Origin: Halogeometricum rufum
GTDB lineage: Archaea > Halobacteriota > Halobacteria > Halobacteriales > Haloferacaceae
Reading direction: 5' to 3'
Assembly: GCF_900112175.1 (NCBI RefSeq)
Contig: NZ_FOYT01000004.1
Span: 1-64,000 of the forward strand
DNA length: 64,000 nt
Below are positions 1-7,233 of this stretch, in pieces. Position 1 is the stretch's first letter, and each line of letters begins with the position of its first letter. A program made the translations under genes and the position numbers. The notes under the pieces were generated by a model. That model was not told the DNA's origin, did not search any database, and saw nothing but the letters and a program-made list of their open reading frames with translations.

Positions 1-81
1 GTTTCGCCTTCGTCAGCTTCCTCGTCGGTTTCGCCTTCGTCAGCTTCCTCGTCGGTTTCGCCTTCGTCAGCTTCCTCGTCG
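1..81. repeat. 27-bp tandem repeat, three perfect copies, coding
   Basis: Three identical 27-base units occupy 1-27, 28-54 and 55-81, with a partial degenerate unit to about 105; the array continues past the left edge. On the minus strand each unit encodes nine residues of an acidic tail. The period is a multiple of three, so copy-number changes keep the frame. Confidence 0.9.
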
Positions 82-563
82 GTTTCGCCTTCGTCGTCTT
101 CGACGGTTTCGACCTCTTCGTCCACGTCCTCGTCGGCCTCCTCGCTCGCCGTGTCGTCCGACTTCAGTCGCGCCTGTTCGACCCACTCGGCCGCCTGTTC
201 GTCGTTCGCGCCCGTCTCCTCGACGAGCGTCTCGGGGTCCGCGCCAGCGAGGTCCTCGACCGACGCGTAGCCCGCGCTCCGGAGCCGTTTCGCGTACGTC
301 GAACCCAATCCGGGTAGTTGCATCAGTGGGTCGTCGAACCCGTCGTCGTCGGCCGTCTGCCCTCCCTCCGTGAGGTCGCGCGCCCGTTCGGTCGGGAGGA
401 CGAACCGCACCTCGTCCGCGGAGACGAACCCGAACACCCGGTTCTTCTTCAGGTCCTCGGTCAGGAGGACGCCGCTCTCTATCGCTTTGAAGTTCGTACA
501 GCCGATGGTCGTGCCGTCCCGACAGACGACGGTCAGCCGCGACTCGGAGTCGTCGTCGCTCAT
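1..563 (-). CDS. HhH-domain protein with acidic repeat tail (C-terminus beyond window)
   Basis: The ATG is at 561-563 on the minus strand and the frame stays open to base 1, so the C-terminus is missing. The first ~85 residues begin MSDDDSESRLTVV and form a small unrecognised domain with a Cys near residue 14 and a Cys near residue 22. A helix-hairpin-helix segment follows at about residues 93-130 (LPGLGSTYAKRLRSAGY), of the kind used for non-specific DNA contacts. After that comes an Asp/Glu-rich tail in which the 9-residue unit GETDEEADE is repeated. The gene lies 38 bases downstream of the lipoprotein gene on the same strand, so the two may be co-transcribed. The HhH call is from pattern only; no catalytic motif is visible, and a structural or DNA-associated role is inference. 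Confidence 0.75.
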   Translation of the reverse strand, partial: MSDDDSESRLTVVCRDGTTIGCTNFKAIESGVLLTEDLKKNRVFGFVSADEVRFVLPTERARDLTEGGQTADDDGFDDPLMQLPGLGSTYAKRLRSAGYASVEDLAGADPETLVEETGANDEQAAEWVEQARLKSDDTASEEADEDVDEEVETVEDDEGETDEEADEGETDEEADEGETDEEADEGE

Positions 564-601
564 GGGCGACTGTTCGTGCGGCGACGGCCTGTCTCTTTGG
601 G

Positions 602-1546
602 CTAGGACTCGGCGTCGTCCACGTACAACGCGTACCGGTACAGTTCGCCGTCGTACCAGAGCAATCGCCCGTTCGCGAACTCGTCGACCCCGCCCAGACC
701 GAGTCTGTCGAGGAGCGCGTCGTACGACTTCGAGAGCGGCGTCGTCTCCTCGTAGCCGCCCCGCCCGACGGCCGTTTCGAGCGTCTCCCGAACCCCGGAC
801 GAGAGGTCGGCCGAGTCGAGTTCGGCGTCGATTCGCGACCCGAACACCACCTCGCGGAACGCCGCGCGCGAGTCGGCGACGGCGACGGCCACGAGAGTGT
901 ACGCCGTCTCGACTATCTCGGTTCGGGTCGTCCGAATCCGGTACAGCCACGGCCCGTCCGTTTTCATCGTGACGACCCGCCCGTCGAACTCGCCCGCGGC
1001 GAGAGCGCTCTCGCGTTCGGCGGGGCGGCGGAGGACGTACGCGTCGCCGCGCAGGAGTTCGGCGCTCCCGCCCTCGCCTCCCGTCTGCGCGTTGCTGTGG
1101 AGTATCTTCACCACGCGTGCCGCCGGCCGTTCGAGCGAGTCGACGGGAATCGCGTCGTCGGACGCCGCCTCCCTGTCGATTGGCTCTGCTCGTACGAGCG
1201 TCCGTTCCATCCGTTCCCGGCCGGTGACGACGGACTCCGTCTGGTAGTACGTTCCCCCGTGTTCGACGTACAGGTCCGCGGAGACCGGTCGATAGCCGTG
1301 CGTGGTGTGTCGACCCTCCGGCAGGACGGCGTCGAGTGCGGTGCGGGCCGGGTCCCCGAACAGTTCGTCGTCGCTCGGTTCGTACAGCGCGTGTTCGACG
1401 GGCGACGCCGAGATTCGCTCGACGTCGAGACCGTACGTCCGAGACTCGTCGTCGCCGTCCCCGAAGACGGCGGACGTACATCCGGCGACCGATGCGAGCG
1501 TCGTCGCGGCGGCGGCACGGAGGACGCGGCGGCGGTGGAGGGCCAT
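602..1546 (-). CDS. Tat-type lipoprotein of unknown function
   Basis: This 314-residue protein starts with a twin-arginine-type signal (HRRRVLRAAAATTLASVAGC). The lipobox Cys is residue 23, so the mature protein should be anchored to the outer face of the membrane. The rest has no motif I recognise. Two segments share a loose pattern of LDA..L....GY followed by a Tyr-rich strand (about residues 70-105 and 240-310), which may be an internal duplication of a substrate or partner-binding fold. It points away from the iron-binding lipoprotein gene at 1667 and toward the HhH gene. No TATA element stands out before the start, so the start rests on the signal peptide, which fits well. Confidence 0.8.
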   Translation of the reverse strand: MALHRRRVLRAAAATTLASVAGCTSAVFGDGDDESRTYGLDVERISASPVEHALYEPSDDELFGDPARTALDAVLPEGRHTTHGYRPVSADLYVEHGGTYYQTESVVTGRERMERTLVRAEPIDREAASDDAIPVDSLERPAARVVKILHSNAQTGGEGGSAELLRGDAYVLRRPAERESALAAGEFDGRVVTMKTDGPWLYRIRTTRTEIVETAYTLVAVAVADSRAAFREVVFGSRIDAELDSADLSSGVRETLETAVGRGGYEETTPLSKSYDALLDRLGLGGVDEFANGRLLWYDGELYRYALYVDDAES

Positions 1547-1613
1547 AGCGACCGGTCGGTACGCCGACGTTTCAACCTGTCTGTCGCGTCCTCGCTCCCG
1601 GTATTCCGACTGA

Positions 1614-1662
1614 TTAGGTCTACCTAAAACCGAAACCGCTTTATCGATTTAGGCGAGCCGAA
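1614..1662 (+). promoter_or_regulatory. Promoter of siderophore-binding gene flanked by two DtxR-like operators
   Basis: 1614-1627 is a perfect inverted repeat, TTAGGT-CT-ACCTAA. 1649-1662 is a second, imperfect one, TTAGGCGAGCCGAA. Between them a TATA-like element, tttatcga, lies at 1640-1647, about 24 bases before the ATG at 1667, which implies a leaderless transcript. TTAGG...CCTAA is the known half-site style of DtxR/IdeR-type iron regulators. Binding of a metal-loaded repressor here would cover the TATA region and the start site. Confidence 0.7.
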
Positions 1663-1666
1663 AAAT

Positions 1667-2866
1667 ATGGCACGAGACTCGAAGTTCGGACAGTCGCGGC
1701 GGCGGTTCCTCCGGGCCGGCGCGGGCATCGTCGGCCTCGGTGCGTTCGCCGGTTGTACGGGCCAGAGCGACGGCGCATCGACCGAGACAGAGTCCGGCGA
1801 CCGGTCGGCGACGGCGTCGGAGACGACGGCCGACCCGACGGCGACGGAGTCGGAGACGGCGACGGCGTCCGCCGAACCGTACGAGGTGTCGATGGAACCG
1901 GTGGGGACGGTGACGTTCGACGAGGTGCCGGAGACGTGGGTCCCGTACACGGGCGACTACGCCGACATGGGCGTCGCACTCGGGCAGGCGGAGGGTCTGT
2001 CGGCGATCGGCGTCCGCGCCCGGTTCGGCGCGCACCTGTACGACGAACTCGACGGCGTCTCCGTCGCCACGGACGAACTCACGCAACTGTGGCAGGACGG
2101 CACGGGCAAGGAGGTGTTCTACGAACTCGACGCGGACGTCCACCTCGTCGACCCTAACTTCATGGTCAACCGACTCCAGTGGAGTCGGGCCGACGTGGAG
2201 GAGATAACGTCGAACGTCGCACCGTTCGTCGGCAACACGGTGTTCACGCGGGTGTACGACTGGCACGACTACTCGTACTACTCGCTGTACGAGGCGTTCG
2301 AGAAGGTCGCGCAGGTGTTCCAGCAACGGGAGCGCTACGAGGCGTTCCGCGCGTACCACGACGACGTCCTCGCGGACCTGCAGTCTCGCCTCCCCGCCGA
2401 GACGCCGGCCGTCGCCGTCCTCTATCCGGCGGGCGTCCCGCCAGAGTCGTTCTACCCGTACCTCGTCGGCGACGGGACGCAGTCGAAGCACTGGCGGGAC
2501 CTGAACGTCGGCGACGCACTGGCGAAGCACGACGTCACGGACGCGCAGGCGGGCGGCGGCACCATCGACTACGAGACGCTCCTCGAAATCGACCCCGACG
2601 CGCTGGCTATCCGGTTACAGGGCGAAATCACCCCGACGTACTTCGACGAGAAGATACGCTCGCACCTGGAGAGTCACGACGTCGCCAGCCAACTCACCGC
2701 GGTCCAGAACGACCGGGTCGTCTACGGCGGCCTGACGTACCAGGGGCCCATCATCCATCTGTTCCAACTCGAACGGGCGGCGCAAGGGCTCTACCCGGAT
2801 GCGTTCGGCGGCGAGGAACTGTTCGACCGCGGGCGAGTCAGCGACATCGTGACCGGCGACTTCTGA
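1667..2866 (+). CDS. Iron(III)/siderophore ABC transporter substrate-binding lipoprotein
   Basis: A 399-residue protein with a Tat signal (SRRRFLRAGAG) and lipobox AFAGC, Cys30. A Thr/Ser/Glu-rich linker runs to about residue 75. After that comes a two-lobed type III binding-protein fold of the FepB/FhuD/BtuF class, with typical stretches such as VPETWVPYTGDYADMGVALG near the start of lobe 1. It should capture a ferric chelate outside the cell for an ABC importer. No permease or ATPase gene is next to it, so it is an orphan binding protein or shares a distant transporter. Two iron-box-like repeats around its promoter support repression under iron sufficiency. Heme or cobalamin as ligand cannot be excluded. 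Confidence 0.88.
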   Translation: MARDSKFGQSRRRFLRAGAGIVGLGAFAGCTGQSDGASTETESGDRSATASETTADPTATESETATASAEPYEVSMEPVGTVTFDEVPETWVPYTGDYADMGVALGQAEGLSAIGVRARFGAHLYDELDGVSVATDELTQLWQDGTGKEVFYELDADVHLVDPNFMVNRLQWSRADVEEITSNVAPFVGNTVFTRVYDWHDYSYYSLYEAFEKVAQVFQQRERYEAFRAYHDDVLADLQSRLPAETPAVAVLYPAGVPPESFYPYLVGDGTQSKHWRDLNVGDALAKHDVTDAQAGGGTIDYETLLEIDPDALAIRLQGEITPTYFDEKIRSHLESHDVASQLTAVQNDRVVYGGLTYQGPIIHLFQLERAAQGLYPDAFGGEELFDRGRVSDIVTGDF

Positions 2867-2893
2867 CCCGTTTCCGTTCGACCCCACCCCGAG

Positions 2894-3391
2894 GTGGCCT
2901 CCCTCGACACGGGACCGCTGAACCGCTACGACCGCCTGACCGGCGAGAACACGCGCGCTCTCGGCGACGACCCGTCCGACGAGATACGAGAACGGAGAAT
3001 CGAGCCCGAGTTGGAGGTGTTCAACAACGGCCACCTGAACGAGGTGTACGGTCTCCTCGAACGCCGCGACCTCGCCGACCCCGCATACGCCACTCTCATC
3101 TTCGGTCCGGGGACACTGACGCACCCTCGTCACAGAACTTTTTGAATACGATGGGCGACGTACCATACGGGACGACGTTCGACACGCTCGGGTTCGGTCG
3201 GCACCGACTCCCGTTGGAATCATGTCGATAGATACGTCGGTTCTGGCCTCGAAGACGACGTCTACTACCGATGCGGCGAGTTGGCCGCGTCGAACGCGCC
3301 GTTGGTCGAACGAGTCGCCCGACTCGCCGAGACGTGGGGGAGACCGGTCGCGAGCACGTCTCAGGCGCGAGATGTCCTCGGTTCGAGCTGA
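2894..3391 (+). pseudogene. Decayed beta-keto acid cleavage enzyme (BKACE/DUF849), C-terminal part
   Basis: Three fragments of one protein can be read in two frames. 2894-3145 gives the segment with LEVFNNGHLNEVYGLLERRD and ATLIFGPGTLTHP. About 3120-3231 in the next frame gives NFLNTMGDVPYGTTFDTLG and GRHRLPLES. 3233-3391, back in the first frame, gives SGLEDDVYYRCGELAASNAP to a stop. These are consecutive parts of the C-terminal half of the BKACE fold (3-keto-5-aminohexanoate cleavage type; Zn-dependent cleavage of a beta-keto acid with acetyl-CoA). Two frame changes and a small deletion near 3231, where the usual GGH segment is missing, break it. The N-terminal half is absent, replaced by the end of the siderophore-binding gene. 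Confidence 0.75.
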
Positions 3392-3539
3392 TTCGCTCTC
3401 GTGCGGGGTACTCCTCGGGAACGGTGTCGACGCGGAGCGAGGCGTCGGCTCTCCGGGGACTCGACTGTCCAATAATTATGTCCGGAACGCCTCGAACGCG
3501 GGTCGGTTCGAGGCGGGCGTCGCTCCCCGCGATGGCACC

Positions 3540-4448
3540 TCACCCGACGAACTGGAGGACGAGGAGAATCGTCCCGACGGACGCCACCGTCGTCGCGAAC
3601 ACGTTGACCGAGGCGAGGTTCGCGTCGCCGCCGAGTTCGGTCGCGTAGATGAACGTGGAGACGGCCGTCGGCATCGCCAGCATCAGGACGCCCGCGCGTG
3701 TCGTCGAGAGATCCGCCGAGAGCAGGGAGAACGCGACGAGTGCCGCGGCGGGCATCACCAGCATCTTGAGGAGGACGACGGTGCCGACGGTGGAGAGGTC
3801 GGCCGACTCTCGGTCTATCGACAGCGACGCGCCGACGGCGAGGAGGGCGACGGGGAGGGCGAGGTCACCGACTGCGACGAGGGCCGACGAGACTGCGCCG
3901 GGGACGGCGACGTCGAGAGCGGCGGCGAGGAGTCCGGCGACGAGTGCCGCGACGACGGGGTTCGTGAGGAAGCCCCGGAGTTCGCGCGTGAGGTTCGCCT
4001 CCGAATCGTTGACGAACGCGAGAACCGCGACGCTCAACGGCACCTGCGTCAGGGCGCCGACGCCGAGGACGAGACTCGCTTTGGCGGCGACCACGTCGCC
4101 GAACGCCACCGCCGCGATGGGCAGTCCGAGGAAGCCGAGGTTGCAGTGGTACGACTGTACGACGGCGACGCTCCGAACTCCGGGCGTCGACTCCCGTCGA
4201 TGGACGACCCACGCCAGGCCGGCCATCGAGAGCAGGACGGCCCAGAACCCGACGACGAGGCGGGGTTCCAGCACCTCCCGAAGCGGTTGGGAGGCCGTCG
4301 AGGTGAACACCAGAGCGGGGAGGGCGACGTAGAAGGCGAATCGAGTGAGATAGGTCGCGCGGGCGTCGTTCAACACCCCGACGTATCGGCCGGCGAACCC
4401 GACGCACAGCACTCCGAGCAGATAGACGAGATTGGAGACGACGCCCAT
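3540..4448 (-). CDS. AEC-family (auxin efflux carrier-like) transporter
   Basis: A very hydrophobic 302-residue protein with about ten membrane segments in two halves of five, as in the AEC/BASS-like fold. The start is taken as the Met of MGVVSNLVYLLGVL at 4446-4448, because the first helix follows directly; longer forms add a basic, non-membrane stretch. Family members export or import organic anions; bacterial examples move malonate or malate. The Gly-rich, Asn-containing segment NLGFLGLPIAAVAFGD marks the discontinuous helix that forms the substrate path. The substrate here is unknown. It neighbours the BKACE remnant and an alcohol-dehydrogenase-fold gene, which hints at carboxylic acid traffic, but that is weak inference. 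Confidence 0.85.
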   Translation of the reverse strand: MGVVSNLVYLLGVLCVGFAGRYVGVLNDARATYLTRFAFYVALPALVFTSTASQPLREVLEPRLVVGFWAVLLSMAGLAWVVHRRESTPGVRSVAVVQSYHCNLGFLGLPIAAVAFGDVVAAKASLVLGVGALTQVPLSVAVLAFVNDSEANLTRELRGFLTNPVVAALVAGLLAAALDVAVPGAVSSALVAVGDLALPVALLAVGASLSIDRESADLSTVGTVVLLKMLVMPAAALVAFSLLSADLSTTRAGVLMLAMPTAVSTFIYATELGGDANLASVNVFATTVASVGTILLVLQFVG

Positions 4449-4682
4449 ACGGCCACGTCGGCGTTCCCCCCATTTGAGGGTACGTTCCGCGGCAACAGAC
4501 GGCCGGTTACGGCGGGTGTCGCTCCCCCACCGCGCACCGCTCCGGACCCGACAGAACCGCAAAGGCGGTTTTGCTATCTTTGTTTCTTTGCTATCTTTGC
4601 TCTCTTTTCCATACTTCCCATCTCGGAACGGGGCTGTCGCGCCACCCCTCCGCGGATACGCCCCGAACAGGCCCGTGAGGGC

Positions 4683-5882
4683 TCAGTACGCCTCTCGCAG
4701 GACCTCGACGACGTCCGCCACCGTCGGGTCGAGTCCCGGCGGAGCGTTGGCGACGAACGAGTCCGAGACGACGGCCTCCGCCACCGCCTCGAACTCGTCG
4801 GGTTCGGGGCCGTCCACGTCGCGGAGGCGGGTGGGCAACGAGAGTGCGTCGCGGACGGCCGCGACGCGTTCGACGACGGCGGCCGCGGGGTCGGAGGCAT
4901 CGCCGACGCCGAGTGCGTCCGCGAGTCGGTCGCGTCGGCCGTCCACCTCGTCGAACACGTACCGCAGGACGTGCGGGGCGACGACGCCGTGTGCGGCCCC
5001 TTGCTGCACGTCGTACGTGCGCGTCAGTCCGTGGCCGAAGGCGTGGAGTATCGAGAGCATCGTCCCGTCGGGTCGCGAGACGCCGTACTGGACGAGCATC
5101 GTCCCCTCGACGACGGGGTCGAGGACGACGTCGTCCACCTGTTCGGTGCCGAGTCGCCGGAGACCGGACGCCAGGAGTTCCAGACCGCGGGCGGCCGTCG
5201 CGTCGGTCACCGGCGTCCTGTTCCGCGCGTACAGCGCCTCGATTCCCTTGTCGAACCCGTTCATCGCCGACGCCGCGAGGACGCGGTTCGGCGTCGTCGC
5301 GAACAGGCGGGAGTCGTAGACGACCGCCGCGGGCATCAGGCGCGGGTCCGAGACGCCGCCGTTCGCGGGGTCCGCGACGAGGCCGGACGCCGGCGACGCC
5401 GTCACGCCCGCGCCGTTCGAAATCTCCGCGCCGGCCAGCGTCGTCGGTACGGCGACGACGGGGAGAAGCGGCTCCGAGGGGGGCGAAATCGTGCCCGTCT
5501 CGGCGAGTTCTCGGCCCACCGTCTCGGGGTCCCTGTCGTCGGCCGAGAGGAGGCTGACGACCTTCGCCACGTCGAGACTGCTGCCGCCGCCGAGACTGAC
5601 AAGCACGTCCGCGTCGTTGCGGCGCGCGGCCGCGAGGCCGTCGTACGCCGTGGCGAGACGTTTCTCGGGCGTCGTCTCCGCGAAGACGCCCACCAGCCTG
5701 TCACCCAGTCCCGACTCGACCGGGTCGACCACCGCGGGCGTCCGACCGACGGTCGACCCGCAGACGACGAGTGCGCGTTCGAAGCCGTGTTCGGCCAGTT
5801 CCGCGCCGAGGTCGGCCGCCGCACCGCTTCCTGACCTGAGCACCGGCGCGTCGAACTCGAACCGGAACCGGTCGTCGCTCAT
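4683..5882 (-). CDS. Iron-containing alcohol dehydrogenase-fold protein with altered metal site
   Basis: A 399-residue member of the iron-ADH/maleylacetate reductase superfamily. The start is MSDDRFRFEFDAPV (5880-5882), which gives the family's normal length. The dinucleotide motif GGGSSLD is intact near residue 97. Of the four usual metal ligands, three look changed. The D-x3-H pair appears as MNGFDKGIEAL (Asn and Lys in place of Asp and His). The second late His (normally PHG) is Gln (VQQG). Only the His in AFGHGL remains. An Asn in place of the first Asp, as in MNA..., is typical of maleylacetate reductases, which work without metal. An NAD(P)H-dependent reductase acting on an oxo-acid is therefore more likely than a classical Fe-dependent ADH. 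Confidence 0.8.
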   Translation of the reverse strand: MSDDRFRFEFDAPVLRSGSGAAADLGAELAEHGFERALVVCGSTVGRTPAVVDPVESGLGDRLVGVFAETTPEKRLATAYDGLAAARRNDADVLVSLGGGSSLDVAKVVSLLSADDRDPETVGRELAETGTISPPSEPLLPVVAVPTTLAGAEISNGAGVTASPASGLVADPANGGVSDPRLMPAAVVYDSRLFATTPNRVLAASAMNGFDKGIEALYARNRTPVTDATAARGLELLASGLRRLGTEQVDDVVLDPVVEGTMLVQYGVSRPDGTMLSILHAFGHGLTRTYDVQQGAAHGVVAPHVLRYVFDEVDGRRDRLADALGVGDASDPAAAVVERVAAVRDALSLPTRLRDVDGPEPDEFEAVAEAVVSDSFVANAPPGLDPTVADVVEVLREAY

Positions 5883-6030
5883 CTCGCCCGCCCTCCGTCG
5901 TCGGCGCGTCGATTGGTTCGCATGGTTTCTCTCGGACCTCCGGACGGGTATGGTTTTTCGGACGCGGAGGTCGCCTGGTAACACAGGGTAACCGCACGTG
6001 CGGCGACGCGCCGCCTCGACGGCAGAACGT

Positions 6031-6039
6031 ATTTTATCG
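6031..6039 (+). promoter_or_regulatory. TATA element of the thiolase operon
   Basis: attttatcg is centred about 26 bases before the ATG at 6061, implying a leaderless mRNA; a Gly/Cys-rich BRE-like stretch precedes it only weakly. Confidence 0.55.
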
Positions 6040-6060
6040 ACCGCGCAGAACCCACTCAGC

Positions 6061-7233
6061 ATGCCAGACGCGTACATCGTCGGCGCGGGTCAGACCGAGT
6101 TCGGGACGTTTCCGTCCGAGAGTTACCGGACGCTGTTCGCGGAGGCGTTCGAGGCGGCGGTAGAGAGCGTCGACGGGCCGATTGACGCCGGCGACGTCGA
6201 CGAGGCAGTCGTCGGAACGCTGGGCGTCGGCGGCCGACAACTCGGGCTGTCGGCCCCGGCGGTGACGGAGCACGTCGGCCTGCACAACGTCCCCAGCACG
6301 CGCGTCGAGAACGCCTGCGCGGCGGGCGGGTTCGCCGTCAGGCAGGCCGTCCAGGCCATCGAGAGCGGGATAGCCGACGTCGTCCTCGCGGGCGGCGTCG
6401 AGGTGATGTCCGACATGAGCGGCGACGCGACGAAGTACTGGCTCGGCGTCAGCGGCGAGACGGAGTGGGAGCGACTCACCGGGACGACGTTCTCGGGCGT
6501 CTACGCCCAGATGGCCAGCGCCTACCTCGACCGGTACGACGCGACGACGGAGGACCTCTCGCGCGTGGCGGTGAAGAACCACGCGAACGGCGCGAAGAAC
6601 CCGAAGGCGCACCTCGACTTCGCCTGTTCGCTGGCGGACGCGACGGACGCGCCGACGGTGGCGGACCCGCTGAACCTCTATCACTGCTGTCCGACCTCCG
6701 ACGGGGCCGCCGCCGTCCTCCTCGCGAGCGGAGACGTGGTCGGGGAGTACACGGACGAACGGGTTCGCGTCGCGGGCGTCGGCGCCGCCAGCGACCGGGT
6801 CGGACTCGCCGACCGCGACTCGTACACGGCCATCTCCGCCTCGAAAGAGGCCGGTACGCGGGCCTACGAGATGGCCGGCGTCGGACCGGCGGACCTCGAC
6901 TTCGCCGAGGTGCACGACTGCTTCGCCATCGCCGAACTCGTCGCCTACGAGGACCTCGGCTTCTGCGACCCCGGCGAGGGGGCGACGCTCCTCCGCGAGG
7001 GCGTCACCGACCCCGGCGGTGACCTGCCGGTGAACACCTCGGGCGGCCTGAAGTCGAAGGGGCACCCCATCGGCGCGACGGGCACCGGCCAACTGGTCGA
7101 GGCGTTCGACCAACTGACGGGGAACGCGGGCGAACGGCAACTGGACGACCCGACGTACGGACTCGCCCACAACGTCGGCGGAAGCGGCGGTGCCACCGTC
7201 GTCCACGTCCTCGAACGGGAGGCGGCGCGATGA
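6061..7233 (+). CDS. Thiolase-family acetyl-CoA C-acyltransferase (SCP2/DUF35-associated type)
   Basis: A 390-residue thiolase. The nucleophile sits in VENACAAGGFAV (Cys86). The second active-site region is HDCFAIAELVAYEDLGF, and the C-terminal motif GGLKSKGHPIGATGTGQL carries the catalytic His. The start is MPDAYIVGAGQTEFG, just behind a TATA element. It would condense or cleave acyl-CoA (acetyl-CoA plus acyl-CoA to 3-oxoacyl-CoA). Its stop overlaps the next start in ATGA (7230-7233), so the two proteins are translationally coupled. In archaea, thiolases of this type form complexes with HMG-CoA synthase through a DUF35 zinc-ribbon protein; here the partner carries the DUF35 part fused. A role in beta-oxidation or in a side pathway is as likely as mevalonate synthesis. 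Confidence 0.9.
   Translation: MPDAYIVGAGQTEFGTFPSESYRTLFAEAFEAAVESVDGPIDAGDVDEAVVGTLGVGGRQLGLSAPAVTEHVGLHNVPSTRVENACAAGGFAVRQAVQAIESGIADVVLAGGVEVMSDMSGDATKYWLGVSGETEWERLTGTTFSGVYAQMASAYLDRYDATTEDLSRVAVKNHANGAKNPKAHLDFACSLADATDAPTVADPLNLYHCCPTSDGAAAVLLASGDVVGEYTDERVRVAGVGAASDRVGLADRDSYTAISASKEAGTRAYEMAGVGPADLDFAEVHDCFAIAELVAYEDLGFCDPGEGATLLREGVTDPGGDLPVNTSGGLKSKGHPIGATGTGQLVEAFDQLTGNAGERQLDDPTYGLAHNVGGSGGATVVHVLEREAAR

Noticed and set aside
1-105. CRISPR array
   Set aside because: The 27-base units are directly adjacent with no spacers and encode an acidic protein tail.
3222-5834. Very long plus-strand open frame (870 codons) across the AEC and dehydrogenase genes
   Set aside because: It is antisense to two genes with clear family sequence. 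Its translation is a low-complexity Arg/Asp/Glu run, as expected for the wrong frame of GC-rich haloarchaeal DNA.
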